Shown here piece after piece: positions 1 through 8,527 of a stretch of 30,115 bases of DNA. A program made the position numbers and the translations under genes. The number at the start of each line of letters is the position of its first letter. Position 1 is the first letter of the stretch. The notes under the pieces are model-generated. The model was given only the letters and a program-made list of their open reading frames with translations, searched no databases and was not told where the DNA came from. This DNA comes from Oleidesulfovibrio sp964593925 (lineage in GTDB: Bacteria > Desulfobacterota > Desulfovibrionia > Desulfovibrionales > Desulfovibrionaceae), in NCBI GenBank assembly GCA_964593925.1, contig CAZQKM010000032.1, positions 1-30,115 of the forward strand. The letters run 5' to 3'.

Positions 1-431
1 AGAACACAGAAAAGTGGCTTAACTGGTACTCCACAAAAATGTGGCAGGATCACTTTGCTTATTCTCATCTCTCTTGTCTCCCCATACTCACACCTCCAGT
101 CATCCCACGTCACCTAATGAGCAAGACCATAACGCCAACGACTGCCCCACACCCCCACAGACTTTCCACACTGGTTAGTCAAACAAAAATGATACGCTAT
201 ATTAATTCACATAATTTATAATCATAATAAAAAATACTTACATACAACTGAAAATTAAAAACATTATCCACCTGTAAAATATACACATTACTCATTCAGG
301 CAAACTCATTGTCATGCAAAATACACCATCTCTATACTACAGCAGTAAAAAATTTGGTCAATCAAACAACAGTAAATATTTATATCTTGGCATTACGGCC
401 ATACACTGGTTATACTCTCACAACTAGATCT
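1..431. other. AT-rich intergenic region, no gene seen
   Basis: I see no convincing coding region here. The short open frames have poor composition and no ribosome binding site. The stretch is AT-rich, especially from about 190 to 400, and probably holds upstream control sequence for the fumarate reductase operon. A small palindrome, CCACA-AAAA-TGTGG, lies at 31-44. No tRNA or repeat was recognised. Confidence 0.5.
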
Positions 432-440
432 TGCTATACT
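432..440 (+). promoter_or_regulatory. Candidate extended -10 promoter of the frd operon
   Basis: TGCTATACT matches an extended -10 element (TGnTATAAT class). No good -35 box is visible 17 nt upstream, as is common for extended -10 promoters. Transcription would start near 447 and give a leader of about 200 nt before frdC. This is inferred from pattern only. Confidence 0.4.
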
Positions 441-514
441 CAAGGCATTTTCATAGCCGCACACATGACAGCCGTCTGTCGTAGCTGCAACAATACCGTT
501 CCGTTGCGTTTTTT

Positions 515-611
515 CTGGCTATGATGCCAGTTTACACGGCGAGATGAGACCCTCAAATGGGTCTGCCGTTACCGCCGCGCTGTCCCCCTGGCGGGCTTTT
601 GCCAAAGGCCC
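515..611 (+). promoter_or_regulatory. Structured 5' leader of the fumarate reductase operon
   Basis: Four stem-loops are packed into under 100 nt just upstream of frdC. They are CTGGC/GCCAG (515-530); a helix CGGC/GCCG closing AGACCC/GGGTCT with a one-sided 6-nt bulge GAGATG (537-568); CCGCC/GGCGG (572-594); and GGGCTTT/AAGGCCC with one G-T pair (593-611). The last two share nucleotides 593-594, so they partly exclude each other. A T-run at 626-632 and the Shine-Dalgarno at 637-642 follow. I do not recognise a known riboswitch class. The helices suggest a cis-regulatory RNA, but chance folding has not been excluded. Confidence 0.4.
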
Positions 612-648
612 CGAACAAGCAGAACCTTTTTTCGTCGAGGAGCAGTAC

Positions 649-1305
649 ATGAACCCCAGTACCATAACGCTTCATATCCCCCAACGAAGCAAGCTGGCAG
701 GCAAACTTGACTTTCTCCAAATGTTCTCGGGCATCCTGCTGATTCTTTTTTTATGGGCGCATATGCTTTTGGTCGCCAGTGTCATCATAAGCCCCAACCT
801 GATGAACGGCATTGCATGGCTTTTTGAAGCCACCTACATGGCTCAGATAGGCGGGCCGGCCATTTTCGCACTGATGTTACTGCACTTTATCCTTGCTGCC
901 CGTAAGATGCCTTTTGCTACCGGAGAACAACGTGCTTTTATCCGCCATGCAGGCATGATGCGCCATAAGGATACCTGGATGTGGATTGTACAGGTTATCA
1001 CAGCACTGGGCATTTTGGTCATGGCAAGCATCCATATGTATGTAGTACTTTCAGATCTTCCCATTACAGCACAAAAAAGTGCAGCCCGTATCCAAAACGG
1101 CGGCTGGCTCCCATTTTACCTTTTTCTACTACCTTTGGCCGAACTTCATGTAGGGGTCGGATTTTACCGTATTGGCGTAAAATACGGCCTTATCACACGC
1201 GCCAACCGCAACTGGTACCAGCGCGCCGAAAACAGTATGCTGATAGGTTTCATCGCAGTGGGTCTGCTTACGCTTGTCCGTTTTATGTTCCTGGATTTTT
1301 CATAA
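649..1305 (+). CDS. frdC: Fumarate reductase cytochrome b subunit (diheme)
   Basis: This is the membrane anchor of menaquinol:fumarate reductase, a 218-residue protein with five hydrophobic segments. Four histidines (H38, H79, H129, H167) are spaced almost as the axial heme ligands of Wolinella succinogenes FrdC (H44, H93, H143, H182), so two b hemes are expected. E165 lies two residues before H167, as Glu180 does in Wolinella (E-pathway). E60 lies 22 residues after H38, as Glu66 (menaquinol oxidation) follows H44. I start it at 649 because GAGGAG lies 6 nt upstream; an in-frame ATG at 544 lies inside the structured leader and has no ribosome binding site. It is the first gene of the frdCAB-fumarase-malic enzyme block, 28 nt before frdA. 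The protein donates electrons from menaquinol to FrdB. Confidence 0.93.
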   Translation: MNPSTITLHIPQRSKLAGKLDFLQMFSGILLILFLWAHMLLVASVIISPNLMNGIAWLFEATYMAQIGGPAIFALMLLHFILAARKMPFATGEQRAFIRHAGMMRHKDTWMWIVQVITALGILVMASIHMYVVLSDLPITAQKSAARIQNGGWLPFYLFLLPLAELHVGVGFYRIGVKYGLITRANRNWYQRAENSMLIGFIAVGLLTLVRFMFLDFS

Positions 1306-1333
1306 CATCACCAGCCACAGCACGAGGTGTCCA

Positions 1334-3247
1334 ATGCAAGTTATTTATACCGATGTCCTGTCTATTGGCGCGGGCCTTGCCGGTGAACGTGTCGCAGTCG
1401 AGGCAGCCATGGCAGGCTTTGATACCATATGCCTTTCTATTGTTCCTCCGCGACGTTCACACTCTTCTGCAGCACAAGGCGGTATGCAGGCTGCCCTTGG
1501 TAATGCCATCATGGGTGAGGGCGACTGCCCCGATGTACATTTTACAGATACAGTCAAAGGATCAGACTGGGGATGTGACCAGGAAGTAGCCCGTCTTTTT
1601 GCCGACACAGCCCCTCTGGTCATGCGTGAAATGGCCCACTGGGGCGTACCCTGGAGCCGTGTTGAGGCAGGCATGCATACCTATTATAGAGGTGGTAAGC
1701 CCTTTGATGCCGAAGAAAAAAAAGAAAATCATGGACTTATCCATGCCCGCGCCTTTGGCGGGACAGCCAAGTGGCGCACCTGCTATACTGCGGACGGTAC
1801 AGGGCACTCCGTGCTTTATACCCTGGATAACATCTGCCTGCAGCATGGGGTAAAAATCCATGACCGGGTTCAAGCAGAAGCCCTCATCCATGATGGACAA
1901 AATTGTATGGGCTGTATTGCCCGTTGCCTGCGTACCGGCGAGCGTATCGCCTATTTCGCCACTGCTACACTTATTGCCACTGGTGGATACGGCCGTATTT
2001 ACCGTGCGACGACCAACGCCGTCATCTGTGACGGTGGTGGACAAATCGCCGCACTGGACACAGGCGTGGTTCCCATGGGCAACATGGAAGCCGTGCAGTT
2101 CCACCCCACCGGCACTGTGCCTACAGACATTTTGGTCACAGAAGGGTGTCGAGGAGACGGCGGTACCCTGCTTGATGTAAATGAATATCGCTTCATGCCC
2201 GATTACGAGCCGGAAAAAGCCGAACTGGCCTCACGCGACGTAGTCTCACGCCGCATGACCGAACATATACGCAAAGGCCTTGGCGTCAAAAGCCCTTACG
2301 GTGACCATCTGTGGCTCGACATTCGTCACCTAGGAGAAAAACACATTACCACCAACCTGCGTGAAGTGTATGACATCTGCATGAACTTCCTTGGAGTGGA
2401 CCCCATTCACCAATTTATTCCTGTTCGTCCCACACAGCACTACTCCATGGGCGGTGTGCGCACCGATAAAAACGGAGCAGCTTACGGGCTTAAAGGATTG
2501 TTCGCCGCTGGTGAAGCTGCCTGTTGGGATATGCACGGCTTCAACCGTCTTGGCGGCAACTCTCTGGCAGAGACCGTCGTTGCCGGACGCCATGTGGGTA
2601 AAAAAATTGTGGAATTTCTCAAAGGCCATGCCGCAACCTTCTCCACTGCTGCCATGCGTGATGCAGCACAGTGTGTGCAACAACGTATAGACGATATTGC
2701 CTCATGCCGAAAAGGCAAAGAAAGCGCCACGGCATTACGTAATGAAATGCAGGATGTCATGATGGAGGGTGTGGGTATCTTCCGCAATGCAAAAGACCTG
2801 CAAACCGCTGTAGACAAACTCTGTACCTTGCATGAGCGCTCGCTAAACATCGGATTACAAACCAACAGTCAGGGCTTTACCCCTGAAATGTCTCTAGCCT
2901 TGCGCATGCCAGGTATGCTCAAACTGGCCCTGTGTACTGCATATGGTGCCTTGATGCGTACTGAAAGCCGCGGCGCCCACACCCGAGAGGATTTTCCAGA
3001 ACGTAATGACCGTGACTGGCTGAACAGAACCCTTGCCTACTGGAAAGAAAGCGATGCTCTGCCCGTTTTGCAGTATGAAGAGGCATCTCCTTACTTTGAG
3101 CTACCTCCTGGCGAGCGCGGCTACGGTGGGGGCAAAATCATTCAGACTAACATCCCGGAGGAAAAACTGCGTAAACCCGCAGATATTGCAAAGGTCGAAC
3201 CCGTAGCAGTAGCAACATCCAAGCCCACCCCCAAAAAAAAGGCATAG
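1334..3247 (+). CDS. frdA: Fumarate reductase flavoprotein subunit
   Basis: This is the catalytic subunit (637 residues) that reduces fumarate to succinate at the cytoplasmic face of the membrane. A Rossmann GAGLAGE motif lies near the N terminus. The segment RSHSSAAQGG places H43 at the position of the histidine that binds FAD covalently (H43 in Wolinella, H44 in E. coli). Further family motifs follow: HPTGT...TEGCRGDGG, RPTQHYSMGG, and HGFNRLGGNSLAE. I chose the ATG at 1334, preceded by GAGGTG; an in-frame ATG at 1274 lies inside frdC. The C terminus is a low-complexity Lys/Pro/Ala tail encoded partly by a run of eight A residues. Quinol-linked succinate dehydrogenase activity cannot be excluded by sequence, but the C-A-B order and the diheme anchor favour a Wolinella-type fumarate reductase. 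Confidence 0.95.
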   Translation: MQVIYTDVLSIGAGLAGERVAVEAAMAGFDTICLSIVPPRRSHSSAAQGGMQAALGNAIMGEGDCPDVHFTDTVKGSDWGCDQEVARLFADTAPLVMREMAHWGVPWSRVEAGMHTYYRGGKPFDAEEKKENHGLIHARAFGGTAKWRTCYTADGTGHSVLYTLDNICLQHGVKIHDRVQAEALIHDGQNCMGCIARCLRTGERIAYFATATLIATGGYGRIYRATTNAVICDGGGQIAALDTGVVPMGNMEAVQFHPTGTVPTDILVTEGCRGDGGTLLDVNEYRFMPDYEPEKAELASRDVVSRRMTEHIRKGLGVKSPYGDHLWLDIRHLGEKHITTNLREVYDICMNFLGVDPIHQFIPVRPTQHYSMGGVRTDKNGAAYGLKGLFAAGEAACWDMHGFNRLGGNSLAETVVAGRHVGKKIVEFLKGHAATFSTAAMRDAAQCVQQRIDDIASCRKGKESATALRNEMQDVMMEGVGIFRNAKDLQTAVDKLCTLHERSLNIGLQTNSQGFTPEMSLALRMPGMLKLALCTAYGALMRTESRGAHTREDFPERNDRDWLNRTLAYWKESDALPVLQYEEASPYFELPPGERGYGGGKIIQTNIPEEKLRKPADIAKVEPVAVATSKPTPKKKA

Positions 3248-3259
3248 GAGGAATGCTTC

Positions 3260-4051
3260 ATGAGTCGTAAATTACACATCGAGGTGTTCCGGTATAACCC
3301 CGCAGCCCCTGACACAAAACCGTATATGCAGTCATTCTTCATAAATGAATTTGACTCCATGACACTGTTCATCGCGCTAAACATTCTCCGTGACGAACAC
3401 GATCCCTCGCTACAATTTGACTTCTGTTGTCGTGCGGGGATCTGCGGTTCTTGCGGTATGGTCATCAATGGGCGCCCCGCCCTTGCCTGCCATACCCAGA
3501 CAAGAGACTTACCCGACCATATCGTGCTGCACCCGCTACCTGTCTTCAAGCTGGTGGGTGATCTTTCTGTAGATACAGGTGTTTGGTTCCGTGATGTCGG
3601 CACGCGTATTGAATCATGGATACACTCAACCAAGCCTTTTGACCCTGATATAGAAGAATCGCGTATGGAAAACTCCCTTGCCAATGAAATCTTTGAGCTA
3701 GACCGTTGTATCGAATGTGGCTGTTGCGTGGCTGCCTGCGGTACAGCCAGAATGCGCGAAGACTTCATCGGCGCCACCTCCATCAACCGTATTGCACGTT
3801 TCTATATGGATCCGCGCGACGAACGTTCTGAAGACGACTACTATGATCTCATCGGCAACGATGCCGGCGTATTCGGATGCATGGGTTTGTTGGCCTGTGA
3901 GGATGTGTGCCCCAAGCAAATTCCTCTGCAAGATCAACTTGGTATCATGCGCCGTATGCTGATGCTACACTCTGTCAAAGGAATTCTGCCCGCATCCGTG
4001 GTGAAAAAACTGCAAAACATCAAGGGAAGATGCTGCCATGAAAAAAATTAA
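3260..4051 (+). CDS. frdB: Fumarate reductase iron-sulfur subunit
   Basis: This 263-residue subunit passes electrons from the FrdC hemes to the FrdA flavin. The N-terminal plant-ferredoxin-like domain has C57, C62, C65 and C77 for a [2Fe-2S] cluster, the same numbering as E. coli FrdB. The C-terminal domain has C150-x2-C153-x2-C156 with C160, then C207, C213 and C217, as expected for a [4Fe-4S] and a [3Fe-4S] cluster. A strong GGAGGA lies upstream of the ATG. It follows frdA by 12 nt and overlaps the fumarase alpha gene by 14 nt, so all are probably on one transcript. The C terminus ends in a short basic Cys-Cys-His tail. Confidence 0.95.
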   Translation: MSRKLHIEVFRYNPAAPDTKPYMQSFFINEFDSMTLFIALNILRDEHDPSLQFDFCCRAGICGSCGMVINGRPALACHTQTRDLPDHIVLHPLPVFKLVGDLSVDTGVWFRDVGTRIESWIHSTKPFDPDIEESRMENSLANEIFELDRCIECGCCVAACGTARMREDFIGATSINRIARFYMDPRDERSEDDYYDLIGNDAGVFGCMGLLACEDVCPKQIPLQDQLGIMRRMLMLHSVKGILPASVVKKLQNIKGRCCHEKN

Positions 4052-4877
4052 GGCCACTGATCTGCATGTCGCAGTACGCGACATGATTCTGGAGGCCAAC
4101 CGCGTGTTGGGAAAAGACGTTTATAGCGCTTTCCAAACCTGTATGGCGCAAGAAAGCACGGACTCCGGGAAGGAAGTACTACGCCAGTTGCTGGAAAATG
4201 CCGACCTTGCCGCAGAAACCGGTCTTGCTTTGTGCCAGGATACGGGTGTTGCAGTCTTTTTTGTAGAAATGGGCGAAGATGTGTGCATTGAAGGTAGCTC
4301 TCTACAAGAAGTACTGAATGCCGCCATGGTGGAAGCCTATGACAAAGGTTTTTTGCGTAAATCCATGTGCCATCCGCTAACACGTCAGAACACAGGCGAC
4401 AACACCCCGGCCGTGATCCATACTGATGTGATACCCGGTGATACGCTGAAAGTCCGCTACATGGCCAAAGGCGGCGGCAGTGAAAATATGTCACGCTGTA
4501 CCATGCTGACTCCTGCACAGGGCTGGCAAGGTATTAAAGATTTTGTCATATGTCGCATGGCAGAGGCAGGCCCTAACCCGTGTCCACCCACCATTGTAGG
4601 CGTGGGCATCGGCGGTACGTTTGACCTCGCTCCCACCCTGGCAAAAGGTGCGTTGTTTCGTCGGGTAGACGACGTACACCCCGAGCCGGAAGTAGCTGCC
4701 ATGGAAAAAGAGCTGCTGGATGAAATCAACAAGTTGGGCATCGGTCCCATGGGTCTTGGCGGCAAAACTACCTGTCTTGCCGTTAAAATAGCTATGCATC
4801 CCTGCCATATCGCCAGCCTCCCGCTGGCTGTCAATGTGCAATGTCACTCATCTCGCCATAAGGAGGTGATATTCTAA
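4038..4877 (+). CDS. Class I fumarate hydratase, alpha subunit (TtdA/FumA N-terminal type)
   Basis: This is the N-terminal half of an oxygen-sensitive [4Fe-4S] fumarase that interconverts malate and fumarate; the C-terminal half is the next gene. In 279 residues, three cysteines fit the cluster ligands: C66 in LCQDTG, C182 in PNPCPPT, and C269 in VQCHSSRH. Their spacing is close to that of single-chain class I fumarases. The glycine-rich KGGGSEN and GIGGTFD motifs are also present. The start overlaps the end of frdB by 14 nt, and GGGAAG lies upstream. An L(+)-tartrate dehydratase subunit has the same fold, but the frd and malic enzyme neighbours favour fumarase. Confidence 0.9.
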   Translation: MKKIKATDLHVAVRDMILEANRVLGKDVYSAFQTCMAQESTDSGKEVLRQLLENADLAAETGLALCQDTGVAVFFVEMGEDVCIEGSSLQEVLNAAMVEAYDKGFLRKSMCHPLTRQNTGDNTPAVIHTDVIPGDTLKVRYMAKGGGSENMSRCTMLTPAQGWQGIKDFVICRMAEAGPNPCPPTIVGVGIGGTFDLAPTLAKGALFRRVDDVHPEPEVAAMEKELLDEINKLGIGPMGLGGKTTCLAVKIAMHPCHIASLPLAVNVQCHSSRHKEVIF

Positions 4878-5422
4878 TGGCCACCTATCATTTACAGACG
4901 CCCCTGCGTGACGACGACATGATCAAACTCAAAGCGGGTGATGTGGTCTTTTTAAGCGGCGAAATATACACCGCGCGCGATGCGGCACATAAACGCATGA
5001 TGGAAACGCTGGACAAAGGGCAAGCGCTACCTTTCTCCGCAGAAGGATCTGTCATTTATTATGTCGGCCCCACACCTGCCCCACCTGGTCGTCCCATCGG
5101 TTCAGCAGGGCCCACCACCAGCGGGCGTGTAGACGTGTACACCCCTCGCATGCACAGCCTAGGAGTAAAAGCAAGCATCGGCAAAGGGAAACGTAACAGT
5201 GAGGTAGTAAAAGCTCTACAAGAATACAAAGCCGTTTACTTGGGCGCGACAGGCGGTGCAGGGGCACTTCTTTCGCAATGCATCACCGCCTCTGAAGTAG
5301 TGGCGTATGAAGAGCTTGGTCCTGAGGCTATCCGCCGTCTCACTGTCAGCAACTTTCCGCTATTGGTCATTAATGACTGTCATGGCGGTGAGTTATATGT
5401 AAAACCCGCTCTGGATAAATAA
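4877..5422 (+). CDS. Class I fumarate hydratase, beta subunit (TtdB/FumA C-terminal type)
   Basis: This 181-residue partner of the upstream alpha subunit completes the two-subunit class I fumarase. The family hallmarks are an early GDVVFLSGEIYTARDAAHKR segment, the central GPTTSGRVDVYTP motif, and GATGGAGALLS before the C-terminal domain. The start codon overlaps the alpha stop by one base (TAATG), and a near-perfect GGAGGTGA lies upstream, pointing to translational coupling and 1:1 synthesis. The length is normal for stand-alone beta subunits in anaerobes. Tartrate dehydratase is again the alternative, less likely by context. Confidence 0.9.
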   Translation: MATYHLQTPLRDDDMIKLKAGDVVFLSGEIYTARDAAHKRMMETLDKGQALPFSAEGSVIYYVGPTPAPPGRPIGSAGPTTSGRVDVYTPRMHSLGVKASIGKGKRNSEVVKALQEYKAVYLGATGGAGALLSQCITASEVVAYEELGPEAIRRLTVSNFPLLVINDCHGGELYVKPALDK

Positions 5423-5439
5423 CCTCAGGAGGAAGATGC

Positions 5440-6756
5440 ATGGCACTTTTTACCAATGAAGAAGCGCTTAAATACCACGAGTTACCTCGTCCCGGCAAAG
5501 TGGAAGTTATTCCTATAAAACCATGTCGTAACCAGAAAGATTTATCCTTGGCCTATTCTCCCGGTGTGGCAGAAGCCTGTAAAGCAATTAAGGAAGACCC
5601 TTCCAAAGCCTCCTTATATACAGGTCGAGACAATCTTGTGGCCGTTATTTCAGACGGCACAGCCGTATTGGGTCTTGGCAACATCGGCCCACTGGCAGGA
5701 AAGCCTGTTATGGAAGGCAAGGGTGTTTTGTTCAAAACATTTACTGATATTGATGTTTTTGACATCAATCTTGATGTATCCAGTGCCAACCAGCTTATCG
5801 AAATAGTCAAAGCCCTTGAGCCAACCTTTGGGGGCATCAATCTCGAAGATATCAAGGCGCCGGAATGTTTTTATATTGAGGAAACATTAAAGCGGGAAAT
5901 GAATATTCCTGTTTTTCACGATGACCAGCACGGTACAGCTGTCATCTCCGGGGCTGGCCTGCTCAACGCCCTGGAAATCACTAACCGTAAAGCCGAAAAT
6001 CTGAAAGTGGTCATGGTGGGTGCCGGAGCAGCCGGCATCGCCTGCGCCAAATTCTACGTGGCCTTGGGGGTTGATCCTGCCAATATCTACATGTTTGACT
6101 CGCGCGGCCTAATTCATAAAGGCCGGACCGATCTTAATCCATACAAGTCCCTGTTTGCACAGCCCAATGATGCCGGTTCGCTGGCCGAGGTGCTGCAAGG
6201 TGCAGATATGTTCCTGGGATTATCCGTCAAAGGACTTGTGACACAGGATATGGTACGCTCCATGGCAAAAGATCCTATATTATTCGCCATGGCCAATCCT
6301 GATCCGGAAATCTCATATCAGGATGCCAAAAAAGCAAGCCCGGACTGCATCATGGGAACGGGCCGCTCAGACTTCCCCAACCAAGTAAACAATGTTTCCG
6401 GTTTTCCTTATATTTTCCGAGGAGCGCTGGATGTGAGGGCAACAGAAATCAACGAAGCCATGAAGATTGCTGCTGCTCGTTCTCTTGCCGCTTTGGCAAA
6501 AGAACCCGTGCCCACTGAAATCTGCGATATGTACGGTGTAAAAGATCTCACCTTCGGTCGAGATTACGTTATCCCCAAACCTCTGGACCCGCGCATGCTG
6601 ATATGGGAAACCCCCGCCGTAGCACAAGCTGCCATGGATACTGGGGTAGCGCAAAATCCCATTACCGATATGCGGGTGTATAAAAAGCAACTCTCTACCC
6701 GCTTTGAACAATCGCGTGCACGCATTGCAAGCGTGGTAGAAAGTTACGGTCTGTAA
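5440..6756 (+). CDS. Malic enzyme, short form (malate to pyruvate plus CO2)
   Basis: This 438-residue oxidative decarboxylase has the malic N-terminal domain followed by an NAD(P)-binding domain. Visible motifs are LAYSPGVAEAC with the likely catalytic Tyr, GLGNIGPLAGKPVMEGKG, FTDIDVFDI, HDDQHGTAV, and the dinucleotide fingerprint VGAGAAGIACAKF. It lacks the phosphotransacetylase-like C-terminal domain of E. coli MaeB (about 760 residues), so it resembles the short bacterial enzymes. It starts 18 nt after fumarase beta with AGGAGGAAG upstream. In this operon it forms the oxidative branch of malate/fumarate dismutation and supplies pyruvate and NAD(P)H. Cofactor choice is not decided here. Confidence 0.93.
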   Translation: MALFTNEEALKYHELPRPGKVEVIPIKPCRNQKDLSLAYSPGVAEACKAIKEDPSKASLYTGRDNLVAVISDGTAVLGLGNIGPLAGKPVMEGKGVLFKTFTDIDVFDINLDVSSANQLIEIVKALEPTFGGINLEDIKAPECFYIEETLKREMNIPVFHDDQHGTAVISGAGLLNALEITNRKAENLKVVMVGAGAAGIACAKFYVALGVDPANIYMFDSRGLIHKGRTDLNPYKSLFAQPNDAGSLAEVLQGADMFLGLSVKGLVTQDMVRSMAKDPILFAMANPDPEISYQDAKKASPDCIMGTGRSDFPNQVNNVSGFPYIFRGALDVRATEINEAMKIAAARSLAALAKEPVPTEICDMYGVKDLTFGRDYVIPKPLDPRMLIWETPAVAQAAMDTGVAQNPITDMRVYKKQLSTRFEQSRARIASVVESYGL

Positions 6757-6803
6757 AGTCCCTCGGTTCCCTATCGTGGTTATCACCAACCATGCATTAT
6801 TGC

Positions 6804-6832
6804 AGCCTTCCCGCAATTAATGCGGGAAGGCT
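6804..6832 (+). terminator. Perfect 11-bp hairpin between malic enzyme and transporter
   Basis: AGCCTTCCCGC pairs exactly with GCGGGAAGGCT around a 7-nt AT loop. No T-run follows (CTCTCTC instead), so it may be a partial terminator, an RNA processing site or an mRNA-stabilising hairpin rather than a full stop. It lies 48 nt after the malic enzyme gene and 68 nt before the transporter start. Confidence 0.5.
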
Positions 6833-6899
6833 CTCTCTGCCAGCTCGCCAAAGATCTCCGGAAACACACCATCCGGTTTTGCCAGGAGGAATACCGCAT

Positions 6900-8243
6900 A
6901 TGAAACGTCTTGCCTGCCTGCTTGGTCTTACACTTTTAATTCTTATTACTACCACAGGTGTTGCCTTTGCCGCCACAGGCGGTGAACAGGATATGCCCCA
7001 TGCGTATCTTACACTGATTATTCTGGGAGTTGCCGCCGTACTCTTTTTCACCGAAATCATCCCTCTACCCATTACGGCCATGCTGGTTCCGGTGAGCCTG
7101 TCCATTTTCAATATCTTGCCAGCCGCTGAGGCCTTTGCCAACTTCGGTAATAGTTGGGTTGTTATTTTCATGGCCATGTTTATTGTGGGTGAAGCAACCT
7201 TTGTTACCGGATTTGCCGATAAAATAGGCCAGATGACCGTGCGCCTTGCCCATGGCAGTGAAACCCGCCTGCTCATTTTCTCCATGGTTGCCATAGGAGT
7301 ACTTTCAGCCTTTTTAAGCAACACAGGCACCATTGTCGTGGCTATCCCCATGATTATGGGAATGTGTGCCACCGCAGGTATACGCCCCGGAAAAATCCTC
7401 ATGCCCGTAGCATTCGCAGCCAGCCTGGGGGGTACCATGACGCTGGTAGGTACGCCGCCCAACGGCGTTGTAAACTCCGCCCTTGAAAAACTAGGACCTG
7501 CAGGCATCAAGACATTTGAATTCTTTGAGTTTGCCAAATTCGGCATTATTTTGTTTATGGTAGGTATTCTTTTTTATGCACTTATCGGACACAAGCTGCT
7601 GCCCGATTCCGATGCCGAATGCCATACGGAAGACGGAGAGTCAGCCATACCCAAACGTCCTGAAAAAATGCCTTGGTCACTGGCTATTTTCAGCTTTGTG
7701 GTTATTGCCATGGCCACCAAGTTTCTACCGCTGGTCACCGCAGCTGTGTTGGGAGCATGCTTGGTAGTCATCAGTGGTTGCATGACCATGCGTGAAGCAT
7801 TCCGCAGTATTGACTGGGTAACTATCTTTCTTTTTGCAGGTATGCTTTCCATGAGCTCTGCCATGGACAAGTCCGGTGCTGCATCAATGATCGCACATAG
7901 CGTGGTACAGCATGTCAGTAACCCTTATGGAATTATGGCAGTGACATGCTTGCTTACTGTCTGCATCACAAACTTCATGTCCAACACGGCTACGGCAGCC
8001 CTGATGGCCCCATTATCCATCCCCATTGCCATGGAAAGCGGCATCAGCCCACTTCCCCTGGCCATGGGGATTGCCATGTCTGCCTCGGCGTGCTTTCTGA
8101 CTCCTGTGGCCACACCGCCCAATACCATTATCCTGGGATCAGGCAAATACTCATTCCTTGACTATCTAAAAGCAGGGTGGCCGCTGCAAATCATAAGCCT
8201 TATACTAAGTATTACTATTATCCCTTTAATATGGTCATTTTAA
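6900..8243 (+). CDS. DASS/SLC13-family anion:Na+ symporter, probable C4-dicarboxylate transporter
   Basis: This 447-residue membrane protein has about 11-12 hydrophobic segments. Both halves carry the SNT signature of the DASS family, SNTGTIVVAIPM and MSNTATAALMAPL. Each is followed by a proline-asparagine motif, GTPPNGVVN and ATPPNTIILG, that shapes the substrate and sodium sites. The N terminus looks like a signal sequence ending at VAFA-AT. The start at 6900 has an ideal AGGAGGAATACC spacer; an upstream in-frame ATG at 6792 lies before the 6804-6832 hairpin and has no ribosome binding site. The family moves sulfate, phosphate or di/tricarboxylates; the neighbouring fumarase, fumarate reductase and malic enzyme point to malate, fumarate or succinate. 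Substrate is inferred from context only. Confidence 0.85.
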   Translation: MKRLACLLGLTLLILITTTGVAFAATGGEQDMPHAYLTLIILGVAAVLFFTEIIPLPITAMLVPVSLSIFNILPAAEAFANFGNSWVVIFMAMFIVGEATFVTGFADKIGQMTVRLAHGSETRLLIFSMVAIGVLSAFLSNTGTIVVAIPMIMGMCATAGIRPGKILMPVAFAASLGGTMTLVGTPPNGVVNSALEKLGPAGIKTFEFFEFAKFGIILFMVGILFYALIGHKLLPDSDAECHTEDGESAIPKRPEKMPWSLAIFSFVVIAMATKFLPLVTAAVLGACLVVISGCMTMREAFRSIDWVTIFLFAGMLSMSSAMDKSGAASMIAHSVVQHVSNPYGIMAVTCLLTVCITNFMSNTATAALMAPLSIPIAMESGISPLPLAMGIAMSASACFLTPVATPPNTIILGSGKYSFLDYLKAGWPLQIISLILSITIIPLIWSF

Positions 8244-8260
8244 CGCTACAGAATACATCA

Positions 8261-8332
8261 CGTGGGATTACCCCACGGGTTAACATCTCCGCATACAAAA
8301 TCTCCCCGTCGGGTTTACCAACGGGGAGATTT
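8261..8332. terminator. Two terminator hairpins at the end of the dicarboxylate block
   Basis: The first is a short hairpin, CGTGGG/CCCACG at 8261-8277. The second is a 12-bp perfect hairpin at 8298-8332, with AAATCTCCCCGT paired to ACGGGGAGATTT, followed by TATTTGTG. Flanking A and T runs let it work on both strands, which suits its place between converging genes. Confidence 0.8.
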
Positions 8333-8360
8333 ATTTGTGTATATATACCCCACGCACTAT

Positions 8361-8390
8361 CAAAAAGCCGAGGTAGCCAGCCTACCTTGG
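8361..8390 (-). terminator. Rho-independent terminator of the AI-2E family gene
   Basis: On the minus strand CCAAGGTAG and CTACCTCGG form a 9-bp stem with one G-T pair and a 5-nt loop, followed by CTTTTTG. It lies 138 nt past the stop codon of the minus-strand membrane protein gene. Confidence 0.7.
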
Positions 8391-8527
8391 GTGGTAAACA
8401 TTCCAAGGTGACAAGCCATTTTGAATGCGTTCGCCCATACCAGCCAAGTCAAAATCTGCCCCGTGCCACAATACGCTAGTCCCTCTTCTCTGGCAGCCAT
8501 ACAACATCAACGACAACCCCGTACGGT

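Noticed and set aside
354..367. TTTGGTCAATCAAA as an FNR/CRP-type operator
   Set aside because: The half-sites are 2 nt apart instead of 4, and the match to TTGATnnnnATCAA or to HcpR-like sites is poor.
39..524. Two short plus-strand open frames before the frd leader
   Set aside because: No ribosome binding site, low-complexity composition and no family resemblance; treated as non-coding.
515..530. TATGAT at 520-525 as a sigma-70 -10 box for frdC
   Set aside because: The only TTG-type -35 is 10 nt away, and the sequence is the loop of a hairpin; the extended -10 at 432-440 is better.
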